This document shows, piece by piece, positions 7,802-16,159 of a stretch of 31,655 bases of DNA. Within the stretch, counting starts at the first letter, position 1. Each line of letters begins with the position of its first letter. The notes beneath the pieces were generated by a model, which worked only from the letters and a program-made list of their open reading frames with translations, was not told the origin of the DNA and did no database searches. This stretch comes from an uncultured Bryobacterales bacterium (GTDB lineage: Bacteria > Acidobacteriota > Terriglobia > Bryobacterales > Bryobacteraceae), in the NCBI GenBank assembly GCA_937959285.1, contig CALGAR010000039.1, forward strand, positions 1 to 31,655, in the 5' to 3' direction. The position numbers and the translations under genes were made by a program.

Positions 7802-9295
7802 TTAGTCCGCCCCCTCCTCTGAACCTTCAGGAGCCGATGCCCCGGGACTGAGAATTCCTCGTACCTTGTCCAGATCCTCCTTGTCGGCTAACACGAGAAG
7901 CTTGTCGCCCGGCTCCAGCACTGTTGCCCCACGCGGAATCAGAATATCCTCGTTGCGGCTGATCAATACGATGAGCGCCGATTTCGGAAGGCGGAGTTCG
8001 ACGACCTGCCGGTGGGCCACTGGGGAATCGGGCGAAATCGGGACCTCCACAAGGTCGCTGCGAGTTCTCTTCGTGGGAACGAACTCCAAAGGATACTCAG
8101 ACCTGGCTGAGACTGGAGCCTGCAGGTGCAGCTTCTTTGCGATCCAGTTCAAGGTCGTGCCTTGCAGCAGCACGGACGTGATCACGATGAAGAAGACGAT
8201 ATTGAAGTAGAGCTCCGCGTGTTTGATTCCTGCGATGAGAGGGAACGTTGCCAGGATAATCGGCGTCGCTCCGCGCAGTCCGACCCAGGAAATCAGGATC
8301 TTATTCCGTACTGCGGTTTTTGAGGCGAGCAGGCTCACGAATACGCTGATTGGACGCGCGACGAACATCAGAAATACGGAGATCAGAAGACCGATGCCCG
8401 CAATCGGCAGCAGCCGGGATGGGTAGACCAGCAATCCGAGCGTGAGGAACATCGTGATCTGCATGAGCCACGCGACGCCGTCATGGAACCGGATGAGGCT
8501 TCGTTTGTGTACCAGGTCGCCGTTTCCGAGCACGATGCCCGTTATGTAAACGGCCAGAAAACCGCTGCCTTGAAGTAACGACGCCACGCTGTAGGTACCC
8601 AGGCAGATCGCTAGCGTCATGACGGGATACAAACCTTCGGTTTCGAGTCTCACCCGGTTTAGGAGCAGGAGGGAGAGTTTTCCGACCGCATATCCGACGG
8701 CCCCGCCGACCGCGAGTTGCAGCAGGAATATCGGAAGCAAATCGAGCGGTGTCACGGTGGGATCTGTCAGAAGCCGGATGAATCCGACGGTTAATAGGAC
8801 GGCCATTGGGTCATTGCTGCCCGATTCGAATTCGAGAAGCGGCCGATTTCTACCCTTCAGGCTGACGCCCCGAGAGCGTAAAACGGCAAACACCGCGGCT
8901 GCATCGGTGGACGCCACGATGGAGCCCAGCAGCAAGCCTTCGATCGTCGACACGTCCAACGTTGCCGCGACGAACAAGCCGACAAGAACCGCCGTGCAGA
9001 GAACACCGATCGTAGATAGAGAGAGTCCCTTCCAGAAGACGGAAGAAGTCGCTGCCCAATCTGTTTCAAATCCGCCGGCAAAGAGAATCAGTGCGAGCGC
9101 GACGACGCCGAGAAACTGCGCCACCCGGGCGTCGTCGAATGGAATCCCGCCAAGGCCTTCCGAACCGGCCAGCATTCCGATCAGGAGGAACAGCAGCAAG
9201 GATGGGATGCCGAGCCGGCTCGACAACTTGCTCGCCAGGATGCCCAGCAGCAGAAGAAGCGAGACGACAATGAGGATCTGGTCGATTGCGGGCAT
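7802..9295 (-). CDS. nhaP2: K+/H+ (or Na+/H+) antiporter of the NhaP2/CPA1 type with RCK_C domain
   Basis: 497 residues. The ATG at 9295 has AGGAA upstream. Residues 5-395 form a CPA-type transporter with about 12-13 membrane helices. GSIVASTDAAAVF (about 124-136, Asp131) and FESGSNDPMAV (156-166, Asn161-Asp162) are the ion-binding motifs. SWVGLRGATPIILATFPL is the conserved segment in the last third. Residues about 400-480 form a cytosolic TrkA-C/RCK_C domain (RQVVELRLPKSALIVLISRN, PRGATVLEPGDKLLVLAD), which usually binds a regulatory ligand. In E. coli the NhaP2 (CvrA) branch exports K+ in exchange for protons. Ion preference cannot be read from the sequence. A possible promoter overlaps the end of garD just upstream. 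Confidence 0.9.
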   Translation of the reverse strand: MPAIDQILIVVSLLLLLGILASKLSSRLGIPSLLLFLLIGMLAGSEGLGGIPFDDARVAQFLGVVALALILFAGGFETDWAATSSVFWKGLSLSTIGVLCTAVLVGLFVAATLDVSTIEGLLLGSIVASTDAAAVFAVLRSRGVSLKGRNRPLLEFESGSNDPMAVLLTVGFIRLLTDPTVTPLDLLPIFLLQLAVGGAVGYAVGKLSLLLLNRVRLETEGLYPVMTLAICLGTYSVASLLQGSGFLAVYITGIVLGNGDLVHKRSLIRFHDGVAWLMQITMFLTLGLLVYPSRLLPIAGIGLLISVFLMFVARPISVFVSLLASKTAVRNKILISWVGLRGATPIILATFPLIAGIKHAELYFNIVFFIVITSVLLQGTTLNWIAKKLHLQAPVSARSEYPLEFVPTKRTRSDLVEVPISPDSPVAHRQVVELRLPKSALIVLISRNEDILIPRGATVLEPGDKLLVLADKEDLDKVRGILSPGASAPEGSEEGAD

Positions 9296-9406
9296 CTGTA
9301 GGGTTCCTGGCAGCGCACGTGGCTGCGGTTCAGCTAGTTCCCTCTGAAGCGCCGCGGGGAGCCGCAGTGGAGACGATGCCGTAGCCCGTTCAGGCCGGCT
9401 ATAGAA

Positions 9407-9436
9407 AGTATAGTAAGGCGGGCTAGTTCAGGTCAC
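9407..9436 (-). promoter_or_regulatory. Candidate sigma-70 promoter for the antiporter gene
   Basis: On the minus strand, GTGACC (9431-9436) and TATACT (9407-9412) are 18 bases apart, 111 bases upstream of the antiporter ATG. The -35-like part lies inside the end of garD. CTATA-gaaag-TATAG (9399-9413) also forms a small dyad over the -10. The match is moderate. Confidence 0.35.
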
Positions 9437-10948
9437 CGGGCCCGGATTGAAGGGGGCGAGGGCGTTGTGAAGTTGCCAGTGCTCCGCCCACGTCTTCTTT
9501 CGCCCGCTGGCAACCTCCAGGATCAGATGAAACAGTTCCCAGCCGACATCCTGGATCGTGGCATGCCCCGTCGCAATGCGTCCTGCATCAATGTCAATCA
9601 AATCGTGCCACTTCTCTGCGAGGGCTGTTCGGGAGGAAACCTTCACGACGGGAACCATCGCGAGTCCGTAAGGCGAGCCTTCGCCCGTCGTGAAGACATG
9701 CAGGTTCATCGAGGCCAACTGCTGTGTTCCGCAGATGAAATCGCTGGCAGGGGTGGCTGCGAAGACAAGTCCCTTCGCCGTGACCTTTTCGCCGTGTCCG
9801 GCGACGGCCATCAAGGCCGTGCTTCCGGCTTTCGCCACAGATCCCAGAGCCTTCTCCACAACGTTTGCGAGGCCGCCCCGCTTGTTCCCCGGCGTGGGAT
9901 TCGCGCTGCGGTCAGCGTGGCCGCGAGCCAGATACTCGTCGTACCATTGCATCTCGCGGATCAGGTCGCGGGCCACGTCCGGAGTTGCCGCTCGAGGCGT
10001 CAGCAGATGGACAGCGTCGCGGACTTCGGTCACCTCGGAAAAGATCACGGTGGCGCCGGCGCGAACCAGCAGGTCCGCCGCAAAGCCGACGGCTGGATTG
10101 CACGTGACGCCAGAGAAGGCGTCGCTGCCGCCGCATTGCAGACCTACAACCAGCTCAGAGGCAGGTACCGTGACTCGAACCCGCTTGTTGAGTTCCGCGA
10201 GGCGCCGTTCCGCGGCGGTCATGATCGCCGTGACGATCTCCTGGAATCCGCGCTCGCTTTGGAGCCGGATGACGTTTCCGTCTTCGAGGATCGGAAGCTG
10301 GTTCTGAAACAGGCGCTCCGGCTGAAGCTTTTCACATCCCAGACTTACAACCAGCGGCTGCCCGGCGACATTTGGGTGGAGGCTGATGTGCTTCAGCGTG
10401 CGGATCGGAACTGCCGCGCCGGGTGCGTCGATGGCCACGCCGCATCCGTAGGTGTGCGTGATCGCCACAACATCGTCGACGTTGGGAAAGCGCGGCAGAA
10501 TCTCGGCCTTCACGCGGCGGACCGTATAATCGACGATTGGCGCCACGCATTGAACGGTCGTCGTGATGCCGAGCAGGTTTCGGGTCCCGACGCTGCCGTC
10601 CGGATTGCGATAACCCTCGAATGTGTACCCTTCCAGAGGTTCGGGTGGAGGCGGAACAGCCGTCGCCAGGGGCAATTCGTCGAGAGAAGGCGGCACGGGC
10701 AGGTCGAGGAGATCCTCACGCACCCAGGCTCCTCGTTGAATTGGGCGCAGCGCTCGCCCGATTACCTCGCCGTAGCGGATTACCGGCTGTCCCGCGTCCA
10801 GATCCTGGAGTGCAATCTTGTGCGACTGAGGAATGGCTTCCCGGGCTGTTAATCCGCAGGCGAACACTGCGCCGGCACGGACGCCTTCTGGATTTGCAAT
10901 GATGGCGACGTTATCACGCCGGTTGACCTGTATGTACAAAGGTTCCAA
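9428..10948 (-). CDS. garD: Galactarate dehydratase (UxaA/GarD family)
   Basis: 506 residues against 523 for E. coli GarD, and strongly similar along its length as I recall that sequence. The N-terminal SAF-like domain (about 1-80) contains DNVAII and GEVIGRALRPIQRGAWV. The catalytic part has LEGYTFEGYRNPDGSVGTRN, HTYGCGVAI, SLGCEKLQPERL, ELVVGLQCGGSDAFSGVT, SEVTEVRDAVHLLTPRA and KRGGLANVVEKALGS, with conserved cysteines expected for the metal site. It dehydrates galactarate to 5-keto-4-deoxy-D-glucarate in the cytosol. The start is uncertain: TTG at 10948 gives the best N-terminus, but no Shine-Dalgarno is visible. The frame opens directly after the in-frame TAG of the upstream gene, 9 bases away, so coupled translation or re-initiation is likely. 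No other galactarate pathway gene is beside it. Confidence 0.93.
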   Translation of the reverse strand: MEPLYIQVNRRDNVAIIANPEGVRAGAVFACGLTAREAIPQSHKIALQDLDAGQPVIRYGEVIGRALRPIQRGAWVREDLLDLPVPPSLDELPLATAVPPPPEPLEGYTFEGYRNPDGSVGTRNLLGITTTVQCVAPIVDYTVRRVKAEILPRFPNVDDVVAITHTYGCGVAIDAPGAAVPIRTLKHISLHPNVAGQPLVVSLGCEKLQPERLFQNQLPILEDGNVIRLQSERGFQEIVTAIMTAAERRLAELNKRVRVTVPASELVVGLQCGGSDAFSGVTCNPAVGFAADLLVRAGATVIFSEVTEVRDAVHLLTPRAATPDVARDLIREMQWYDEYLARGHADRSANPTPGNKRGGLANVVEKALGSVAKAGSTALMAVAGHGEKVTAKGLVFAATPASDFICGTQQLASMNLHVFTTGEGSPYGLAMVPVVKVSSRTALAEKWHDLIDIDAGRIATGHATIQDVGWELFHLILEVASGRKKTWAEHWQLHNALAPFNPGPVT

Positions 10949-10957
10949 ACAGGGATT

Positions 10958-12193
10958 CTATCGTTCTGTTCCCGCGTCCTGCCAGTCGACCGGAAGTGTA
11001 ATCCACTTTGTGATAGATCCTTGCGGCAGCACGAGCCTCGCGGCCTCCTTGAAAAAGATGCTGATTCCCGACTGCCAGGCAAACGGGCCCAGCTTGGGAT
11101 CGGCAATGCGCGGCTGCAGGCGCAACGGCCGGCGTGTGCCGTCCGTAGCGAGGCTTTGGAAGATCAGGTAGATGATCACGCTCTCCACCGGGCGGAACCT
11201 TTTCTCCACATGTACAAGCCTCCCTTCCGCGATGCTCCCTTTCGGAAGGGTGGAGCCTTTCCACTTGACTGGCTTTACGAGCATGGCGCGTACAATGTCG
11301 CCCCCGGCTGCCCTTTCGGAGTCGATTTCGGTCAGCAGTTGCAGGTCGAGTTCCAGCCACGCCGGAACCGGATCGCTCGAATGACCGGCGTCAGCCGTTT
11401 GCGGTTCGGCGAGATCCAAACGGCAGGACGAGTATGTGTTCGTCAACTCGGTCTCCATGCCATTTGCAAGCACCGCGTGGACTTTCACCTCTCGCGGTAC
11501 CAGAAGTGTTTCGCCCTCCGCTGGAAGAGGCTGGTAGTCAACGGTGCTCCGGACTGCGCACACACCCGATTCCGCGGGCGGCGCCTCCGGCTCGACCTCG
11601 AGACGGAGCAATTCGAAGCTTTCGGGATCAACCAAAAATCGGCCTGAATAGCCAAGGTTTCCCTCGAAGGAGCTCGCTTTCAGTAGATAGGCGCTCTTTT
11701 CTTTTGCCACCTTGTATCGATACGCCCAGACGTCCCGGTTGTTATAGATGGCTCGTCCGGCGGAAGCGAGCTCCTCCGGGCGGTCGCGCAGAATGCTGGC
11801 GACCACCTTCCCGTACGTGCCGCCACTTAGGGGAGGAAAAACCAAATCCCTCACGTCTGCCGGCTCAAGTTCGTGGGAATCTGGCCACTGGTGGCGTTCA
11901 CTTCCGTCGCTGACAATCACTTCCAGCTTCAACCGGTCTGTCCGGCTTAGCTGCATTTTTTGGTCGGCGTCGTCGAAGCAGGCGCGGCGCGACAGGCGGG
12001 AGTCGGCGCGTGTGAAAAGGTTTCTCACGACGGTTTTTGTACAGCGGTAGGGAGGAGTCTTCTCCAAGCCGGCCCGCACGCGCGGCCGCACCTCTTCCAG
12101 CAGCTTCATCGGATCTCCTGAAGCGCCGAGAACCGGGACGGTGCTGAGTCCTGGCAGCAGCACGAGCAAGAGATGCTTCAGCCGCTCCCACAT
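10958..12193 (-). CDS. Secreted protein of unknown function
   Basis: About 411 residues from the ATG at 12191-12193, which overlaps the upstream stop as TGATG. A longer start at 12220 would run into the upstream gene and hide the signal peptide (MWERLKHLLLVLLPGLSTVPVLGASG). The mature part begins with a helix, then YRCTKTVVRNLFTRADSRL. It contains pieces typical of acidobacterial proteins that resemble outer-membrane lipoprotein sorting factors (SFEGNLGYSGRFLVDPESFE, LRLEVEPEAPPAESGVCAVR). The C-terminal third reads like a property-modifier domain (MLVKPVKWKGSTLPKGSIAEGRL). I do not recognise a named family. It is translationally coupled to the anchored protein upstream and sits 9 bases before garD, yet nothing links it to galactarate. 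Confidence 0.75.
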   Translation of the reverse strand: MWERLKHLLLVLLPGLSTVPVLGASGDPMKLLEEVRPRVRAGLEKTPPYRCTKTVVRNLFTRADSRLSRRACFDDADQKMQLSRTDRLKLEVIVSDGSERHQWPDSHELEPADVRDLVFPPLSGGTYGKVVASILRDRPEELASAGRAIYNNRDVWAYRYKVAKEKSAYLLKASSFEGNLGYSGRFLVDPESFELLRLEVEPEAPPAESGVCAVRSTVDYQPLPAEGETLLVPREVKVHAVLANGMETELTNTYSSCRLDLAEPQTADAGHSSDPVPAWLELDLQLLTEIDSERAAGGDIVRAMLVKPVKWKGSTLPKGSIAEGRLVHVEKRFRPVESVIIYLIFQSLATDGTRRPLRLQPRIADPKLGPFAWQSGISIFFKEAARLVLPQGSITKWITLPVDWQDAGTER

Positions 12194-12879
12194 CAGTCGG
12201 CCCCCTGTAGCCGCAGCCACTTCCCTTCGTAGCGGTAAAGGATGATGGAAGCCGTTTCGTAGAAAGCGACGTCGATTCCGTGATGGTCGATCGGAGGCGG
12301 TTCCGGTCCTCCGTAGGCGCGATAGTGGCTGACGATGTAATTGCGGTCCACGGTATTAATTTCTTTGAGGTAGAGCGCGCGCCCGTTTTGATCCTGCCCC
12401 GCATACCAGGAATCCTCCGTTTGATCGAGTGCCTCCGGGGACTCGCCGGAATCATTCGGGAAAACGAGCAAGGTTGTGGACTTTCCATTGGAACAAAGGA
12501 CAGCCCAGCCCATCTCGCCTTTGGCGAAGAACTCGCCCTGAATCACGTTACGAAGCGGACCATCTGGAGTCGGTTGTGGAACCCTACAGTTTCTTCGGCT
12601 CAGTTCGGAGGCGACGCCTGGAGGTAGTTGGGGAAACTCGTCGACATCCGCCCGCCGGATCCTGCTCGCCGCCGCTTCGCGCTTCTCCGTGTCCGACTGC
12701 TTTGAATCTGACTCCTTCGGACTGGAGGAGAGGATTCCCACCATTGCCGGAGCGTTCGATGGAGCCGCGGGCTGCGCCGGCTGCTCCTTGCTGCGAGTGT
12801 TGAAGTACAACAAGGTCAACAATATCAGCAGGATGGCCCCGCCGGCCAAGGAAACGCCGCGAACCAGGGGCTTTTGCAT
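12193..12879 (-). CDS. Membrane-anchored protein of unknown function
   Basis: 228 residues, ATG at 12879. One N-terminal membrane helix (VSLAGGAILLILLTLLYF, about 9-26) is followed by a Pro/Ala/Ser/Lys-rich linker (about 30-75) and a compact domain. That domain contains CRVPQPTPDG, NVIQGEFFAKGEMGWAVLCS, STTLLVFPNDS and DHHGIDVAFYETASIILYRY. It has two cysteines, near the CRVPQ and VLCS phrases, that could pair if the domain is periplasmic. I have seen similar small acidobacterial proteins only as hypotheticals. It is the first gene of the minus-strand run that continues through the secreted protein and garD. It is divergent from the CxxCH toroid protein with only 27 bases between starts. Confidence 0.72.
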   Translation of the reverse strand: MQKPLVRGVSLAGGAILLILLTLLYFNTRSKEQPAQPAAPSNAPAMVGILSSSPKESDSKQSDTEKREAAASRIRRADVDEFPQLPPGVASELSRRNCRVPQPTPDGPLRNVIQGEFFAKGEMGWAVLCSNGKSTTLLVFPNDSGESPEALDQTEDSWYAGQDQNGRALYLKEINTVDRNYIVSHYRAYGGPEPPPIDHHGIDVAFYETASIILYRYEGKWLRLQGAD

Positions 12880-12889
12880 ATCAAGTAAC

Positions 12890-12895
12890 TATAAT
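12890..12895 (+). promoter_or_regulatory. Consensus -10 box (TATAAT) in the 27-bp divergent gap
   Basis: TATAAT at 12890-12895 stands 11 bases before the ATG at 12907, and no good -35 is seen 16-18 bases upstream. If used, transcription would start about 4-6 bases before the ATG, giving a nearly leaderless mRNA. This agrees with the lack of a clear Shine-Dalgarno. Confidence 0.45.
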
Positions 12896-12906
12896 CGGAA
12901 AACGAA

Positions 12907-13848
12907 ATGTTGGTAATCCCCGTTCTCCTGCTCTGGTTCCCTCAGTTTCCGGTATCCGGAAACCCCAATGAAACACCTGAGCAGAGAGCAATCGATTACC
13001 TGGCTGTGGAAGTAGCGCGCTGGCGGCAAGAAAACAAATGTCTTTCCTGTCACAATAACGGCGACGGGGCCCGGGCACTATATACGGCCGTCCGGCTCGG
13101 TTACCGGGTTCCGGCTGAGGCGCTTGAAGACACGACCCAATGGCTCCGCCAGCCTTCCCGGTGGGACACGAATCGCTCCGATTCCGCTTTCAGCGATCAA
13201 AAGCTTGCCCGCATTCAATTTGCCGCGGTTCTGGGAGAGGCGTTTGACGCGAAGGTCCTCCGTGACCGGACACCGTTGCTTGAGGCAGCGCGGATGCTTC
13301 TCCCCTATCAGGATGCCGATGGGTGCTGGCGCGTCGATACGGAGTCTCCTGCCGCCTCTCCGGCTACGTACGGTCCCGTCCTGGCGACATATCTCGCGCG
13401 GCGTGCGCTGGAACGTGCCGACTCCAAGGAGTTCCAGGATGCCATTGACCGCGCGAACCGATGGCTTTTGGCGGCAAAGCCTCGTAGCAACCTCGATGCC
13501 GCTGCACTCTTGCTCGCGCACCCGCACGCCCAGCCAATTCTGCAGCGGAACCTCGAACGCCTTCTGCGAGCTCAAACCAGCGATGGAGGATGGGGACCGC
13601 AGCCTTCAGTTCCCGCCGAGGTCTTCGACACTGCCATCGTCTTACTCGCCCTCGTGAAGGTTAATCAGCCGGAACGAACGAGCGAGGCGCTCAGACGTGG
13701 ACGGGATTTTTTGATCAGACAACAGCAGGCTACTGGAGGGTGGCCGGAGACAACACGGCCATCGGGCGCGCAAAGCTATGCGGAGCACATCTCGACGTCA
13801 GGCTGGGCGACCCTTGCGCTCTTAACGACCGATCCGAAAAGGCAGTGA
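12907..13848 (+). CDS. Secreted CxxCH protein with squalene-cyclase-like (prenyltransferase) alpha/alpha-toroid repeats
   Basis: 313 residues with a short signal peptide (MLVIPVLLLWFPQFPVSG). CLSCH at residues 45-49 is a c-type heme attachment motif near the N-terminus, preceded by AIDYLAVEVARWRQENK. The rest is a helical toroid with QW-like repeats: YQDADGCWRVD (near 135), AQTSDGGWGPQPS followed by DTAIVLLALVK (about 220-250), and QQQATGGWPET with SGWATLALL at the end. The fold is shared with squalene and oxidosqualene cyclases, but the DXDD-type catalytic motif is not seen, so it is probably a binding or redox protein of the periplasm. The last 27 bases overlap the end of the convergent gene. 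Function unknown. Confidence 0.82.
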   Translation: MLVIPVLLLWFPQFPVSGNPNETPEQRAIDYLAVEVARWRQENKCLSCHNNGDGARALYTAVRLGYRVPAEALEDTTQWLRQPSRWDTNRSDSAFSDQKLARIQFAAVLGEAFDAKVLRDRTPLLEAARMLLPYQDADGCWRVDTESPAASPATYGPVLATYLARRALERADSKEFQDAIDRANRWLLAAKPRSNLDAAALLLAHPHAQPILQRNLERLLRAQTSDGGWGPQPSVPAEVFDTAIVLLALVKVNQPERTSEALRRGRDFLIRQQQATGGWPETTRPSGAQSYAEHISTSGWATLALLTTDPKRQ

Positions 13849-14898
13849 AACGCTGCTGTTCTCGACACGCTTCGTCACTTGTTCAAAGACGTCCACATCA
13901 AACGGCCGTCCGACGCGATTGCCCGCGAGGTCTTCCAGGAAGGTGTCGACGACGATGCTGTACTCACCCTCTTTCCAGGGCTGAGAGGGAACGAACCTCC
14001 ATTCCGTCTCCATTTCCGCGAGCGCAGGCGTTCCGGCGACAGGGACTCCGTCCCGTAGCACGCTGAGCAGACGCATCGACAAGGCCGCATCCATCGGGCG
14101 GTCGAACTGAACACGCAAAGCATCGGTTGACTCCGGCGGCGGCACGTGAATTTTCCAACGTGCCGGTTCCACGGCGGATCGGAGGGCAGGTCCTACGGAA
14201 AACGCTTTTCGGTATTCCCCGGTCAACGGTACCCCGCGCGCGTCCCGCCATCCGCTATCAATCACCAAGGTGTAACGCCTGTTCTCTTCGAGGGCCGGTC
14301 CGGCTTCTTCGAGGGAATACAGCCCGCGTTTGATCCGCCCCGGATCGAAGAGGACCGTGAGGCGGCGGTAGTCACGATCCCACAGCTCCTGCTCGATCTC
14401 CAGGAATGGAAGTTCGACCGGGACGCCTTGACCATCGAGCAGCTTGATTCGCTGCCAGGCTTCTCCGCGGCTCATGGGGGCGGAAAAGTGAATGTAGAAC
14501 TTTAACTGATTCGCCGGGAGGAGGTCGGTCGAAGGATATACGTGCTCGACCCGAGTTGAGGGCGCTGCTTTCGCGTGCTTCGGTTCAAACACCGCCTCGA
14601 CCGGACTGCCCGAAGGCGGGCGGAAAACTGCGCGCAGGCGGATGGAGGGCGAAGGTTCAAACCGGGGGCGGAACACGAGACGGCTGTTTTCCACTGTGTA
14701 TGTCCCCAGCATCGGCGGGACATCGTTATCCCCGGCATAGACGGAGAAGATGGACTGCCAGCCGCTTGCCGGGGCATCCGGTCCAGGACGCCAGCCCTCG
14801 ACTATGAACGATCCCCCTTCCATGCGGATGGAGACCGCTCCAGCTGCGGCGGCAAGCGGCAGCAACAGAACCAGGACGGCGGTGCGAAATGTAGACAA
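13822..14898 (-). CDS. Secreted protein with bacterial Ig-like (Big_5/SbsA-type) domains
   Basis: 358 residues. The TTG at 14896-14898 is chosen because it begins a signal peptide (FRTAVLVLLLPLAAAAGA). No Shine-Dalgarno is visible, so translation probably depends on the gene 11 bases upstream. Two stretches match the pattern of Big_5/SbsA Ig-like domains: PANQLKFYIHFSAPMSRG (about 135-152) and DALRVQFDRPMDAALSMRLL (about 260-280). The latter is followed by WRFVPSQPWKEGEYSIVVD and FLEDLAGNRVGRPFDVD near the C-terminus. These are 'resembles a partial sum of positive extremes' folds found in surface proteins. Likely periplasmic or surface-bound. The partner is unknown; the gene before it encodes a probable beta-propeller. 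Confidence 0.75.
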   Translation of the reverse strand: MSTFRTAVLVLLLPLAAAAGAVSIRMEGGSFIVEGWRPGPDAPASGWQSIFSVYAGDNDVPPMLGTYTVENSRLVFRPRFEPSPSIRLRAVFRPPSGSPVEAVFEPKHAKAAPSTRVEHVYPSTDLLPANQLKFYIHFSAPMSRGEAWQRIKLLDGQGVPVELPFLEIEQELWDRDYRRLTVLFDPGRIKRGLYSLEEAGPALEENRRYTLVIDSGWRDARGVPLTGEYRKAFSVGPALRSAVEPARWKIHVPPPESTDALRVQFDRPMDAALSMRLLSVLRDGVPVAGTPALAEMETEWRFVPSQPWKEGEYSIVVDTFLEDLAGNRVGRPFDVDVFEQVTKRVENSSVSLPFRIGR

Positions 14899-14909
14899 CG
14901 CGTTTGAAG

Positions 14910-16016
14910 TTACGGCAAAGGCACGCTGCGTAAATCCAGAGATCCGCCATCGTCCATTAGGAGCAGTGCATTCGCTTCGTCGAGTTTGTCGAGCTGCTGC
15001 ACACCCTTGAGGGACGCGATGGTCTCATAAGGAACACCTTCTTTCTCGGTCTGGGTGGTGATCGGCTGGTACTTATCCAGATTGGCGGCCGGAAGCTTCA
15101 TCACACCCCGGCTGCTGTTGGCCATCAGGATATAGTCCTTGCCACCCTTGCGATACACCACCATGTCGAGGGGTCGGTTGCGGTTGCCGAGCTCGGCGAT
15201 CGTCGTGCCCTTTACTTTATTGCCTGGCTTCAGTTCCGACACCGGGATCGTTACCAAAGGCGTGCACGTATAGGCGGCGAGGATGTAGGGCTTGTTGTTG
15301 ATGTCGAAGGGGACAAACGTGCGCACCGGAGCGTTCGTTTCAAACCGGCCATGGGAACCATGGAAGATCTCGATGCTCGCTCCCTTGTTGGCAGCCTGGA
15401 AGGGGAAGGGAATCGAGCGAAGAGTGGAGGAGAACTCTTCGTTGGAAAGCCCGGCTACGATGACATTGCCGTTCACGTACTTCAAGTCTGTAATCGATTC
15501 CAGCCGCCTGCTTTGGCCCCGCCGGTCTTTCGCGGACGGATCAGGGGCATCCGGCAGGTCAACCTTGGAATACCTGATGTTTTCCAGGGACAGTTCCGTG
15601 AGCTTCCCCGACGCCTCCGCCTTCATGATGACCGGAACAGCCTCCGGGCCGCGGCCTCGGGACAAAGAGAGGTAGACGTTCCTGGACAATGGGTTGACGA
15701 CCACGTCATGAATCAGGATCTGGTCGGCTTCCGTGCCGAGCAGCGCGGCGATCTTCTGATTGATGCCCTTGATTTCAAAGCTGCGGTTTGTCCCCCTGCC
15801 CGGCGTGCGGTCATTTGTATCGAGGGCGAAGATTGCCGCGCCCACCGTGTCTCCGACGAAGAGAATGCCATCCGGGCCGAAAGCCAGGGGCCCTGCCGAT
15901 TTTAGCTCTGCTTTGCCCGCCTTCAGGCTCGCCGCGCTCCCCGCCAGGGCGACGGTCGTGCTGCAGCAAAGGGTGACGGCGAACAGGAGTGACTGAGAGA
16001 AGCTTCGTGTCTTCAC
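14910..16016 (-). CDS. Secreted protein, probable beta-propeller, function unknown
   Basis: 368 residues. GTG start at 16014-16016 with a strong GGGAGGGAA site upstream, then a signal peptide (FSQSLLFAVTLCCSTTVALAG). Repeating blade-like phrases suggest a beta-propeller: AGPLAFGPDGILFVGDTVGAAIFALD, ILIHDVVVNPLSRNVYLSLSRG, ITDLKYVNGNVIVAGLSNEEF, KPYILAAYTCTPLVTIPV, LDMVVYRKGGKDYILMANSSRG and ALLLMDDGGSLDLR. I see no catalytic motif. Acidobacteria and Planctomycetes have many such proteins near cytochrome-like genes. It probably shares a transcript with the Ig-like protein downstream (11-base gap) and is divergent from the nucleoside-hydrolase-like gene. Confidence 0.72.
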   Translation of the reverse strand: MKTRSFSQSLLFAVTLCCSTTVALAGSAASLKAGKAELKSAGPLAFGPDGILFVGDTVGAAIFALDTNDRTPGRGTNRSFEIKGINQKIAALLGTEADQILIHDVVVNPLSRNVYLSLSRGRGPEAVPVIMKAEASGKLTELSLENIRYSKVDLPDAPDPSAKDRRGQSRRLESITDLKYVNGNVIVAGLSNEEFSSTLRSIPFPFQAANKGASIEIFHGSHGRFETNAPVRTFVPFDINNKPYILAAYTCTPLVTIPVSELKPGNKVKGTTIAELGNRNRPLDMVVYRKGGKDYILMANSSRGVMKLPAANLDKYQPITTQTEKEGVPYETIASLKGVQQLDKLDEANALLLMDDGGSLDLRSVPLP

Positions 16017-16106
16017 GTTCCCTCCCTGAGGTGAGATTGGGATTATGCTACCACAAGCCTATTTTGTTGGAAGGGGTTGGTAGGCTCGTGATATTTTCTC
16101 TAGAGA

Positions 16107-16134
16107 CGCAAGCCAGTTTCTCACCTGACTTGCG
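16107..16134. promoter_or_regulatory. Dyad in the divergent 143-bp gap
   Basis: CGCAAG (16107-16112) and CTTGCG (16129-16134) form a perfect 6-bp inverted repeat with a 16-base spacer, 26 bases before the nucleoside-hydrolase-like ATG. It could be an operator serving either divergent gene. Nothing else stands out in this gap. Confidence 0.3.
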
Positions 16135-16159
16135 CTGATATTGCAAAAGAGGCTCCACG

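Noticed and set aside
9467..10852. 461-codon plus-strand frame across garD
   Set aside because: Antisense shadow; garD is strongly recognisable on the minus strand.
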